From: Pseudomonas brenneri
GTDB lineage: Bacteria; Pseudomonadota; Gammaproteobacteria; Pseudomonadales; Pseudomonadaceae
Length of the DNA: 64,000 bases
Assembly: GCF_007858285.1 (NCBI RefSeq)
Contig: NZ_VFIL01000003.1
Coordinates: forward strand, 62,001 to 126,000
Direction: 5' to 3'
Shown: piece by piece, positions 48,909-56,590 of the stretch
Position numbering within the stretch: the first letter of the stretch is position 1
Layout: every line of letters begins with the position of its first letter
Notes under the pieces: generated by a model
Told to the model about the DNA's origin: nothing
Databases searched by the model: none
The model's input: only the letters and a program-made list of their open reading frames with translations
Program-made: the position numbers and the translations under genes

Positions 48909-50348
48909 ATGACCAATCTCTTGCTTTACCAACGTATCGCCCAGCAATTGGCTGAGGATATCCGGCGCGGTGTCTATCAACCGGGTGAGCGCGTGCCTTC
49001 GGTGCGCAAGATGAGCTCCCAGCTCAATGTCAGTCATGCCACAGTGTTGCAGGCCTACGCCAACCTTGAAGACCAGGGTTTGATCCGCGCGCGGCCGCAG
49101 TCCGGGTATTACGTGCACCAGACGCCGGCCCTGACCGCACCGACGCCGGATATCGCCCGGGTCGAGCGCCCGGGCCTGGTCACCCGCAGCAGCATCATTC
49201 AACAGGTATTGGTCGAGTCCCGTCGCGAAGGGGTGTTCCCGCTGGGGGCCGCCGTGCCCAGCGTCGACTATCTGCCAGTGCGGGCGCTGCACCAGCAACT
49301 GGCCAAGGTCACGCGCTTCCAGAGCCCGCGGGCGTTCAGCTATATGTTCAGCCCGGGCTTCGAGCCGCTGCGGCGCCAGGTCGCGATTCGCATGCGTGAT
49401 GCCGGGGTGGTGGTCGACCCGTCCGAAGTGGTGATCACCCACGGCTGTGTCGATGCATTGCAGATGTCCTTGCGGGTGCTGACCCGTCCCGGCGACCTGA
49501 TCGCCGCCGAATCACCCACCTATTACGGGCTGCTGCAACTGGCCGACCTGCTTGGCCTCAAAGTCATCGAGATCCCCAGCGACCCGGCCACTGGCATGAG
49601 TCTTGAGGCCCTGCAGTTGGCGGCCAACCAATGGTCGATCAAGGCCCTGGTCCTGACCACGCGCCTGAGCAATCCCCTGGGCGGCACCATGCCCGAAGAG
49701 CGGCAGAAACAATTGCTGCGCCTGGCCTCGGATTTCGATATCCAGATCGTTGAAGACGACATCTACGGCGAGTTGATGTTCGAACTGGGCCGCACCAAGG
49801 CCCTGAAGGCCTATGACCGCCTGGATCGGGTGATCTACTGCTCCAGTTTTTCCAAGACCCTGTCCCCGGGGGTGCGTATCGGCTGGATGATTGCCGGCAA
49901 ATACCAGCAGGAGATCCAGCGCCTGCAGATGTTCAGCACCCATTCGGCGTGCAGCGTCACGCAGATGGGTGTGGCGGCGTACCTGGAGAACGGCGGTTAC
50001 GACCGGCACCTGCGCTACATTCGCCAGGAGTATCGCAAGAACCTCAGCGCCTTTCAGTTGGCGGTGCAGCAGTATTTCCCCGAGGGGACGCAGATGAGCC
50101 GGCCGACTGGCGGCTTTATCCTGTGGGTCAGTTTGCCGGGCCGGGTCAATACCCAGGAGTTGCACGTGCGCGCCTTGCAGCAGGGCATCAGCATTGCGCC
50201 GGGGCTGATCTTCAGCAATACGGAACAGTTCAACCACTGTATTCGGCTCAATTGCGGCACGCCGTGGAATCGCGAGGCCGAGCGAGCCTTGATGACCCTT
50301 GGCATGCTGGCCAATCAGTTGTGCCTGGAGGCTGCGGGCGGTTTTTGA
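48909..50348 (+). CDS. MocR-type regulator (GntR helix-turn-helix with aminotransferase domain)
   Basis: A 479-residue MocR protein. The N-terminal GntR winged helix (about 1-75) has GVYQPGERVPSVRKMSSQLNVS, joined to a type I aminotransferase domain with the YCSSFSKTLSPGVRIGWM PLP-lysine motif near residue 310. These proteins bind PLP as an effector or hold a substrate adduct and regulate amino acid, vitamin B6 or transport genes. No adjacent transporter or enzyme gene points to the target. Confidence 0.92.
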   Translation: MTNLLLYQRIAQQLAEDIRRGVYQPGERVPSVRKMSSQLNVSHATVLQAYANLEDQGLIRARPQSGYYVHQTPALTAPTPDIARVERPGLVTRSSIIQQVLVESRREGVFPLGAAVPSVDYLPVRALHQQLAKVTRFQSPRAFSYMFSPGFEPLRRQVAIRMRDAGVVVDPSEVVITHGCVDALQMSLRVLTRPGDLIAAESPTYYGLLQLADLLGLKVIEIPSDPATGMSLEALQLAANQWSIKALVLTTRLSNPLGGTMPEERQKQLLRLASDFDIQIVEDDIYGELMFELGRTKALKAYDRLDRVIYCSSFSKTLSPGVRIGWMIAGKYQQEIQRLQMFSTHSACSVTQMGVAAYLENGGYDRHLRYIRQEYRKNLSAFQLAVQQYFPEGTQMSRPTGGFILWVSLPGRVNTQELHVRALQQGISIAPGLIFSNTEQFNHCIRLNCGTPWNREAERALMTLGMLANQLCLEAAGGF

Positions 50349-50452
50349 AGCGCCAAAATGGGGCATGAACGGTAGCTGGCTAATCACCGCGCTTGTCATG
50401 CCGCGCTCAACAGGCGAGCATATGGCCTTCTGCCGTTAATGCTGTTGGCGAT

Positions 50453-50941
50453 ATGACCTCTATTTTTCCTGCCGCGCTGTTGATCTGTCTGGCGAGCCTG
50501 TGCAATGCCACTTCTGTGCTGGCAGCGCCTGCCAGTGCGCCAGTCGTGCTGGCCGCCGCCGCACAAAAGCCGGCACAGGCTAAAAAAACGGTCCCGGCGA
50601 AAAAAGCTGCACCGGCCAAAAAAGCCACGAAGGTCAAGAAGCGCGCACCGATCGCCAGCAAATCCAAATCGGCCAGCGAAGTGGCGCAGACCAAGCTGGC
50701 GCCGGCGCGACTGGATCTCAGCCTGCCCCAGGAAATGGTCCGGCACCTGCAACCCCTCGGCACCATGCCGCAGCCCAAGAACGTACCGTTATTGCCGCCG
50801 ATGTTTGAAGAAAAGCCGGTTGATAACAGTGCATTCCAGATCAACGGGCGCCTGCTGAGCAACGAAATGCAGTTGCAGATGCGCAATGAAGAGCGGCGCG
50901 ATGTTGAAGGCGCAGCCCTGGATTTTGAATTCAAAAATTAA
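50453..50941 (+). CDS. Exported lysine/alanine-rich protein
   Basis: A 162-residue protein with a signal peptide (MTSIFPAALLICLASLCNA, cleaved near VLAAP). Next comes a strongly basic PAKKA-type repeat region (about 43-75), like histone H1 tails. A conserved-looking C-terminal half follows, with LSLPQEMVRHLQPLG and INGRLLSNEMQLQMRNEERR. I choose the ATG that gives the signal peptide; the frame extends upstream without one. I recognise no function; binding to anionic envelope polymers is a guess. Confidence 0.8.
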   Translation: MTSIFPAALLICLASLCNATSVLAAPASAPVVLAAAAQKPAQAKKTVPAKKAAPAKKATKVKKRAPIASKSKSASEVAQTKLAPARLDLSLPQEMVRHLQPLGTMPQPKNVPLLPPMFEEKPVDNSAFQINGRLLSNEMQLQMRNEERRDVEGAALDFEFKN

Positions 50942-50952
50942 TCGTTGCTGCC

Positions 50953-51006
50953 AAAGTGACCTGAATCACTGACCTTCTGTCGCAGACTGGTCGGTCACTT
51001 TTGTTT
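50953..51006 (+). terminator. Probable terminator of the exported basic protein gene
   Basis: AAAGTGACC / GGTCACTTT with a loop of 31 bases and a TTGTTTT tract. The long loop makes it weaker than the others in this window. Confidence 0.6.
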
Positions 51007-51102
51007 TCTGCGAAAAACCCCTGTTAGACCATTTTAAAACGGCTGTTTTAGGGCGTACTCTAGCCCGGCCATCAACACTTTGTCGTCGAGGACCTGCTGG
51101 TC

Positions 51103-51357
51103 ATGAAATGCCGTGAAGGCTGTGGCGCCTGCTGTATCGCGCCTTCCATCAGTTCGCCGTTGCCCGGTATGCCCAATGGCAAGCCCGCGGGCGAACGCTG
51201 CCTGCACCTGTCGGTCGAACAATTGTGCCAATTGTTTGGCAAACCGGAACGGCCAGCGGTGTGTGGTGCCTTCGAGGCGGATATCGAAGTCTGTGGCAGC
51301 AGCCAGGAAGAAGCGATCAGGCTGATCGGCTGGTGGGAACAGATGACGGCGGCTTAG
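51103..51357 (+). CDS. YkgJ-like cysteine cluster protein
   Basis: An 84-residue protein of the YkgJ/UPF0153 type with the zinc- or iron-cluster pattern MKCREGCGACCIAPS, CLHL near residue 34, and a later VCGAFEA. Four to six cysteines could bind a metal. The family is widespread but has no established activity. The start is the conserved MKCREG. It is short but complete compared with the small Pseudomonas members. Confidence 0.88.
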   Translation: MKCREGCGACCIAPSISSPLPGMPNGKPAGERCLHLSVEQLCQLFGKPERPAVCGAFEADIEVCGSSQEEAIRLIGWWEQMTAA

Positions 51358-51398
51358 TGGGCTTTAATGTCTGAACTTCAACAATAAGGAATACAACA

Positions 51399-52007
51399 AT
51401 GGGTTCGCTGAAACGAATGGCTGTGTTGTGCGGTTTTACGGTGTTGTTTGCAGCTGCTGCACAGGCAGAAGAATGGCAGGTCGCCAAGGACGAGGAAGGT
51501 ATCAAGGTCGCCTTGAGTGAAGTGGCAGGCTCCAAATACAAGGCTTATCGCGGCGTTACCGTGATCAAGGCGCCATTGGCCAAGGTCCAGGCATTGCAGG
51601 ACGATGTCGTCGGTGCTTGCAAGTGGATTCACGAATGCAAGTCGCAGAAACTGCTGAAGAAGGAAGGTGACAAGAGCTGGACCTACACCCAGTTCAAGGC
51701 CCCGTTCCCAGTGACCGATCGGGACTCGATCCTGGAAATCACCACCACCCAGGCCGCCGACGGTAGCGTGACCCGCAAGCTGCTGGAAGTGCCGACCTAT
51801 CTGCCGGAAGAGAAAGGCTATGTGCGTGTGGCCCAGGTCGAAGGCTTCTGGAAACTGGTGCCCAAAGGCGCCGACCAGACCGAAGTGACTTACCAGGTCC
51901 ACACCGAGCCAGGTGGCAGCGTGCCGTCCTGGTTGGCCAACAAGTTTGTGGTTGAAGCGCCCTTCAACACCTTGAAAGCCTTGAAAGATCTCGCCGAGAA
52001 GCCTTAA
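51399..52007 (+). CDS. START domain protein
   Basis: A 202-residue exported protein with signal peptide MGSLKRMAVLCGFTVLFAAA (cleavage near AQAEE) and a START-type lipid-binding fold covering most of the mature part. Visible features are WQVAKDEEGIKVALSEV, YTQFKAPFPVTDRDSI and WLANKFVVEAPFNTLKAL. A periplasmic lipid-transfer or lipid-sensing role is inferred from the fold only. It is 41 bases from the YkgJ gene. Confidence 0.86.
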   Translation: MGSLKRMAVLCGFTVLFAAAAQAEEWQVAKDEEGIKVALSEVAGSKYKAYRGVTVIKAPLAKVQALQDDVVGACKWIHECKSQKLLKKEGDKSWTYTQFKAPFPVTDRDSILEITTTQAADGSVTRKLLEVPTYLPEEKGYVRVAQVEGFWKLVPKGADQTEVTYQVHTEPGGSVPSWLANKFVVEAPFNTLKALKDLAEKP

Positions 52008-52109
52008 GCGCAGCCGAGCAGTGCCTCCAGTCTTGAGTGGAACGATCACCGATCCTTCAAGGTCCAGATAGAGGTAAGCCCATCCATGGGCTTTATCGAG
52101 GAGGCACTG

Positions 52110-52346
52110 ATGCAAAAGTGGCAAGTTACCTTCGTTGATGATCACGGCGAGCAGTCCGTAGAGCTGTTCACTTGCGCGCAAAAGCCTAGCCTTGAAGACG
52201 CTGCGCAAATGATTCGCGCCAAATTGCTGCCCATCCCCGCCGAACTGGACCTCAATGACCTGGACGGGCGCATCGCCGAACCCACGGTCAAAAGCCTGAA
52301 GGATCAGAACAGCATTCAAATTCTCGATATTTCTCCCGCTGCCTGA
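52110..52346 (+). CDS. Small conserved protein of unknown function
   Basis: A 78-residue soluble protein beginning MQKWQVTFVDDHGEQSVELF. I start at the ATG 6 bases after a strong GAGGAGG; an earlier in-frame ATG at 52086 lies upstream of that site and is unlikely. The C-terminus reads DQNSIQILDISPA. No domain is recognisable. Composition is like that of its neighbours, so it appears native. Confidence 0.75.
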   Translation: MQKWQVTFVDDHGEQSVELFTCAQKPSLEDAAQMIRAKLLPIPAELDLNDLDGRIAEPTVKSLKDQNSIQILDISPAA

Positions 52347-52558
52347 ATATTCCCTGTCTGCCTTTAAAGCGCCGCTGGTGGAGGTGATAGCTTCGCGCTA
52401 CTCTGCAAGGGAGATCAGCGAATGAATCGCTAAGGTCTGGTCTTGTCAGCTACATGCTTGTTTTCCTGCGGCGATGTCATTGCCGTATAGCTGCGCCTTT
52501 CAGGCGTGGGCCTTGGGAAGCACGGAAAGTCTATCCATCGGTTTGAGGAGGACGTTTC

Positions 52559-52900
52559 ATGAGCACAGCCTATCAAGAAGACATCAGCACCCACGTGTTA
52601 CGCCGCATGAAAGAGGGCGGCTTCGACTTCTCACGTTTTCACCCCATCGAGTTCTACGCCATTTTCCCGGATGAGGAACGTGCGCGTCGGGCTGCGGGTC
52701 GGTTTCGTGGGGAATCCATCAATGCCCAGATCAGCGCAAGGGATGACGGCGCCTGGTTTCTGGAACTGAGCAAGGTGATGTTCGCCACCTATGATGGCAT
52801 CGGTGATTTTGAGCAGGACTTTGAGGCGGTAGTCGAGCCCTTGGGCGGGATTATCGAGGGATGGGGCGTCAAGCACGAGGTTCGTGGGTTACCCATGTAG
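52559..52900 (+). CDS. rraB: RraB-type inhibitor of ribonuclease E
   Basis: A 113-residue protein of the RraB family, which in E. coli binds the RNase E scaffold and changes degradosome composition and activity. FYAIFPDEERARRAAGRF and the C-terminal GIIEGWGVKHEVRG fit the family. GAGGAGG precedes the ATG at good spacing. Its presumed target, RNase E, is encoded 33 kb upstream in this window. It appears monocistronic. Confidence 0.82.
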   Translation: MSTAYQEDISTHVLRRMKEGGFDFSRFHPIEFYAIFPDEERARRAAGRFRGESINAQISARDDGAWFLELSKVMFATYDGIGDFEQDFEAVVEPLGGIIEGWGVKHEVRGLPM

Positions 52901-53001
52901 ACACATGATCAATAAAGCAGCGTATCGGCTGACCCTTGGGTCGGCCGATTTTGTTTGTGGCGCGGCAAAGTACTTGGAACTTATTGCGAAAAATCCTCCA
53001 C

Positions 53002-53125
53002 AAAAAAAAGGCCACCCGAGCAGGGTGGCCAAAAGGGAAGACCGGAAAGAAGGGGAACCGGTCGGTACTTGCACCAACAAGTTACCGGCGGTGATGGGGC
53101 GATGCTGTAGGACGAATCCTGTTCA
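53002..53125 (-). ncRNA. Candidate small RNA with C-rich loop
   Basis: On the minus strand, TTTCAC-N18-GATAAT (-10 near 53139) could start a transcript of about 125 bases. It has three ordered hairpins: GGTA(A)CTTG / CAAGTACC, GACCGG / CCGGTC with loop TTCCCCTTCTTT, and a terminator GGCCACCC / GGGTGGCC with eight T. The terminator has its U tract only in this direction, so it does not serve rraB. The pyrimidine loop could pair with ribosome binding sites. I cannot name the RNA. Confidence 0.6.
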
Positions 53126-53243
53126 GCGGATGAGTGCGATTATCCGCAGGCTTTGCCAGGCAGTGAAATCAACTCTGACTATGCTGGTGATAGGCAATGC
53201 CTGCGTCTCTTTGAGGCTTGTGTGCCGAGGCAGGGGCGTTTGC

Positions 53244-53260
53244 TGCACCAGGACGGTGCG
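53244..53260 (+). promoter_or_regulatory. NtrC-type enhancer dyad
   Basis: TGCACC-AGGAC-GGTGCG matches the NtrC consensus TGCACC-N5-GGTGCA at 11 of 12 positions. Its centre is about 86 bases upstream of the predicted sigma-54 start site, a normal enhancer distance. A weaker half-site TGCACC is near 53070. Confidence 0.72.
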
Positions 53261-53310
53261 ATTCGGCCTTTTACTATATCTAACTGGTTGATACTTAAGT
53301 GTTTATGCCG

Positions 53311-53326
53311 CTGGCACGGGCCTTGC
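53311..53326 (+). promoter_or_regulatory. Sigma-54 (RpoN) promoter of the ATP-grasp operon
   Basis: CTGGCACG-GGCC-TTGC matches the -24/-12 consensus YTGGCACG-N4-TTGC exactly. The start site is expected near 53338, 25 bases before the ATG and just before the AAGGAG ribosome binding site. Confidence 0.85.
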
Positions 53327-53362
53327 GACTGTCCGTTGCGTCCGGGTGACAAGGAGTTCGGC

Positions 53363-54772
53363 ATGATCCGCACTTATTACGATGAAATGTACGATGAGGC
53401 CGGCCAGGTCCGGCCTCACTATCGCGAGTTTGCCCGCTGGCTGGATCAAACCCCTGCCGAGCTGCTGGCTCAGCGTCGGCGTGAAGCCGATTTGCTGTTT
53501 CACCGCGCCGGTATCACCTTCACCCTGTACGGCGACGAGCAGGGCACCGAGCGCCTGATTCCCTTCGACACCATTCCGCGCAGCATTCCCGCCAGTGAAT
53601 GGCGCGTTGTGGAGCGTGGCTGTATTCAGCGGGTCAAGGCGTTGAACCTGTTCCTTGCCGACCTGTATCACGACCAGCGCATTATCAAGGCCGGGATTAT
53701 TCCAGCCGAGCAAGTGCTGGCCAACGAGCAATACCAGCTTGCGATGCAGGGCCTGGACCTGCACCGGGATATCTATTCCCACGTCTCGGGTGTGGACCTC
53801 GTACGCGATGGCGACGGCACGTACTACGTGCTGGAAGACAACCTGCGCACTCCCAGCGGTGTGAGCTACATGCTCGAAGACCGCAAGATGATGATGCGCC
53901 TGTTCCCCGAACTGTTCGCCGCCCAGCGCATCGCACCGATCGATCATTACCCCAACCTGTTGCTCGACACCCTGAAAAGCTCCAGCCCGCTGGACAACCC
54001 CAGCGTGGTGGTGCTGACGCCCGGGCGCTTCAACAGCGCGTTTTTCGAGCATGCGTTCCTCGCCCGGGAAATGGGCGTGGAGCTGGTGGAGGGTGCCGAT
54101 CTGTTCGTGCGTGACGACCGCGTATTCATGCGCACCACCGATGGGCCGAAGGCGGTGGACGTTATCTACCGTCGCCTCGACGATGCCTACCTCGACCCGT
54201 TGGCCTTCAACCCGGAGTCGATGCTCGGCGTGCCGGGCCTGTTGGCCGCCTATCGGTCGGGCAACGTGGTGCTGGCCAATGCCATCGGCACCGGGGTGGC
54301 GGATGATAAGTCGGTGTATCCCTTCGTCACTGACATGATCCGTTTTTACCTGGATGAAGAGCCAATCCTGAAGAACGTTCCGACGTTCCAGTGCCGCAAG
54401 CCTGACGAGCTGTCCCATGTGCTGGCGAATCTGCCGGAGCTGGTGGTCAAGGAGACCCAGGGTTCCGGTGGCTACGGCATGCTGGTCGGTCCGGCAGCCA
54501 CGGCCGCCGAGATCGAAGCCTTTCGTGCGCGGATCAAGGCCAAGCCCCATGCCTACATTGCCCAACCGACCTTGTGTCTGTCGACGTGCCCGACCTTTGT
54601 CGAAAACGGCATTGCGCCCCGGCATATCGACCTACGGCCGTTTGTCCTGTCCGGCAAGGAAACCCGTGTAGTGCCGGGCGGGTTGACCCGTGTGGCGTTG
54701 CGCGAAGGCTCGTTGGTGGTCAACTCATCACAGGGCGGCGGCACTAAAGACACCTGGGTGGTCGAGGAGTGA
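53363..54772 (+). CDS. Circularly permuted type 2 ATP-grasp protein
   Basis: A 469-residue circularly permuted ATP-grasp ligase (COG2308 type). The N-terminal part begins MIRTYYDEMYDEAGQVRPHY; YYVLEDNLRTPSGVSYMLEDR lies near 157; the ATP-binding loop VKETQGSGGYGMLVG near 365; and the end is SSQGGGTKDTW. I start at the ATG after AAGGAG; the open frame upstream crosses the promoter. Such enzymes are predicted to form amide or peptide bonds, and no substrate is known. The alpha-E gene follows 4 bases later. Confidence 0.93.
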   Translation: MIRTYYDEMYDEAGQVRPHYREFARWLDQTPAELLAQRRREADLLFHRAGITFTLYGDEQGTERLIPFDTIPRSIPASEWRVVERGCIQRVKALNLFLADLYHDQRIIKAGIIPAEQVLANEQYQLAMQGLDLHRDIYSHVSGVDLVRDGDGTYYVLEDNLRTPSGVSYMLEDRKMMMRLFPELFAAQRIAPIDHYPNLLLDTLKSSSPLDNPSVVVLTPGRFNSAFFEHAFLAREMGVELVEGADLFVRDDRVFMRTTDGPKAVDVIYRRLDDAYLDPLAFNPESMLGVPGLLAAYRSGNVVLANAIGTGVADDKSVYPFVTDMIRFYLDEEPILKNVPTFQCRKPDELSHVLANLPELVVKETQGSGGYGMLVGPAATAAEIEAFRARIKAKPHAYIAQPTLCLSTCPTFVENGIAPRHIDLRPFVLSGKETRVVPGGLTRVALREGSLVVNSSQGGGTKDTWVVEE

Positions 54773-54776
54773 AACC

Positions 54777-55727
54777 ATGTTGAGTAGAACTGCCTCGGAT
54801 TTGTATTGGATGTCGCGCTACCTGGAGCGCGCGGAAAACCTCGCGCGCATGCTCGATGTCAGCTATTCACTGTCGCTGATGCCCCAGGATGGGCGCGGCG
54901 ATGGCCTGCACGAACTGGCCATGCCGCTGCTGATCACCGGCACCCTGGATGACTACCATGAGCGCCATGGCGAGCTGCATGCCGAGCGCCTGTTGCACTT
55001 CTTCGCCCTGGACGCGGCCAACCCGGCAAGCATCTACAGCTGCCTGGGCGCCGCCCGCGCCAGTGCCCATGCCGTGCGTGGGCGAATTACTGCAGACATG
55101 TGGGAAAACATCAACGCCACTTGGCTGGATATTCGTGTCATCGCCCAGGAAGGCTTGAGCCGTTATGGCATGAGCCGCTTCTGCGAGTGGGTCAAGGAAC
55201 GCTCCCACCTGTTTCGCGGTGCCACTTACGGCACCATCATGCGCAATGACGCCTTTCGTTTTATTCGCCTGGGCACCTTCATCGAAAGGGCCGACAACAC
55301 CCTGCGCCTGTTGGATGCCCGCTACGAGATGGCCGGTGACCAGGCCGAAGTCGTGATTGATGGCACCGCCCACGCCTATTACCAGTGGAGTGCGCTGCTG
55401 CGGGCGCTGTCGTCTTTCGAGGCCTATACCGAGATCTATCGTGATGCGCCCGGCGCGCGCCAGGTGGCCGAACTGTTGCTGCTGCGCGCCGATGTGCCGC
55501 GCTCCTTACGGGCATGCAGCGAAGAAATCGACCAGATCCTCGCCAGCCTGCCCGGCATCAACGGCCGCCCGGCGCAGCGCCTGGCCGCCGAGATGGATGC
55601 GCGCCTGCGCTTTACCGCCATTGACGAAATCCTTGAAGAAGGCCTGCACGCCTGGCTGACCGACTTCATCCCGCTGGTCCGCCAGTTGGGTAACGCTATT
55701 CACCATTCCTACCTGGAGGCGGCATGA
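54777..55727 (+). CDS. Alpha-E domain protein
   Basis: A 316-residue, all-helical alpha-E protein (COG2307). The N-terminal LSRTASDLYWMSRYLERAEN and the FIRLGTFIERADNTLRLLDARY block near residue 160 are signature elements. It always accompanies the ATP-grasp and transglutaminase genes, and its role may be as a partner or substrate carrier; this is not known. The stop overlaps the transglutaminase start (ATGA). Confidence 0.92.
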   Translation: MLSRTASDLYWMSRYLERAENLARMLDVSYSLSLMPQDGRGDGLHELAMPLLITGTLDDYHERHGELHAERLLHFFALDAANPASIYSCLGAARASAHAVRGRITADMWENINATWLDIRVIAQEGLSRYGMSRFCEWVKERSHLFRGATYGTIMRNDAFRFIRLGTFIERADNTLRLLDARYEMAGDQAEVVIDGTAHAYYQWSALLRALSSFEAYTEIYRDAPGARQVAELLLLRADVPRSLRACSEEIDQILASLPGINGRPAQRLAAEMDARLRFTAIDEILEEGLHAWLTDFIPLVRQLGNAIHHSYLEAA

Positions 55728-56527
55728 GACTTTCCATCAGCCACGAAACCACCTACCGCTATGAAGACCAGGTGCGCGCCAGCATCCAGTACCTGCGCCT
55801 GACTCCCCACGACAGCGAACGCCAGCATGTGCTCAGTTGGCAGCTGGATTTACCGCGTCCGGTACGGGCCCAGTTGGACCCGTTCGGCAATATCCTGCAT
55901 GTGCTGACCATGGATGAACCCCATGAATCGATCATCATCGGTGCCCGTGGCCAGGTGGACATTGACGAGTGGCGGGAGGCTGAACATGACAGCCAGTCAC
56001 CATTTCCCTTCCAGCGTTGCACGCGCCTGACCGAACCGGACGAGGCCCTGCGCGCCTTTGCACAGCAGCACTGCGGCAAGCGTCGGGATCGCAATGCCCT
56101 GATCGACCTGATGCACGCGCTCAACCAGCATATCGAGTACGTGCCGGGTGCCACGCAGGTGGAGACCTGTGCGGCCGAGGCGTTCGCCGGGCGTGCCGGC
56201 GTTTGCCAGGATCACGCCCACGCCTTCCTGGCCTGCGCGCGCAGCCTGGGGATCGCGACGCGGTATGTGTCGGGGTATTTGTACAGCGAGGACAGCGAAC
56301 ACCTGGCCAGTCACGCCTGGGCCGAAGCCTGGCTGGATGACGCCTGGTACAGCTTCGATGTGACTAACCAACTGGCCCGCCCGGAGCGGCATTTGAAACT
56401 GGCGGTGGGCCTGGATTACCTGGACGCGTGCCCGGTGCGCGGCATGCGCCGTGGCGGTGGGCATGAGCAGATGCATGCCCGGGTGTTCGTGGCGCCGACC
56501 CCGGTGATTCTGGTGCAGCAGCAATAA
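55724..56527 (+). CDS. Transglutaminase-like cysteine protease family protein
   Basis: A 267-residue transglutaminase-like protein with a complete Cys-His-Asp triad: C161 in AGVCQDHAHA, H197 in SHAWAEAWL and D212 in FDVTN. An N-terminal beta domain (about 1-85) begins MRLSISHETTYRYEDQV. There is no signal peptide. It may cleave or transfer gamma-glutamyl or peptide bonds made by the ATP-grasp partner. Third gene of the sigma-54 operon. Confidence 0.93.
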   Translation: MRLSISHETTYRYEDQVRASIQYLRLTPHDSERQHVLSWQLDLPRPVRAQLDPFGNILHVLTMDEPHESIIIGARGQVDIDEWREAEHDSQSPFPFQRCTRLTEPDEALRAFAQQHCGKRRDRNALIDLMHALNQHIEYVPGATQVETCAAEAFAGRAGVCQDHAHAFLACARSLGIATRYVSGYLYSEDSEHLASHAWAEAWLDDAWYSFDVTNQLARPERHLKLAVGLDYLDACPVRGMRRGGGHEQMHARVFVAPTPVILVQQQ

Positions 56528-56537
56528 CCCATCACAC

Positions 56538-56590
56538 CTGCCGGCGATAAGGCCCGAAAGATCGCCATCGCCGCCAAGCTGGTTCCTACA
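56538..56590. repeat. Degenerate REP pair overlapping the cytochrome c stop
   Basis: CCTGCCGGCGATAAGG and the inverted ATCGCCATCGCCGCCAAGCT with GGTTCCTACA tail. The TAG stop of the minus-strand cytochrome gene falls inside its outer TTGTAGGAAC end. Confidence 0.6.

Noticed and set aside
53003-53035. Hairpin after rraB as an rraB terminator
   Set aside because: The T tract exists only in minus-strand reading; on the plus strand the stem is followed by AAAAGGG. It fits better as the end of a minus-strand RNA.
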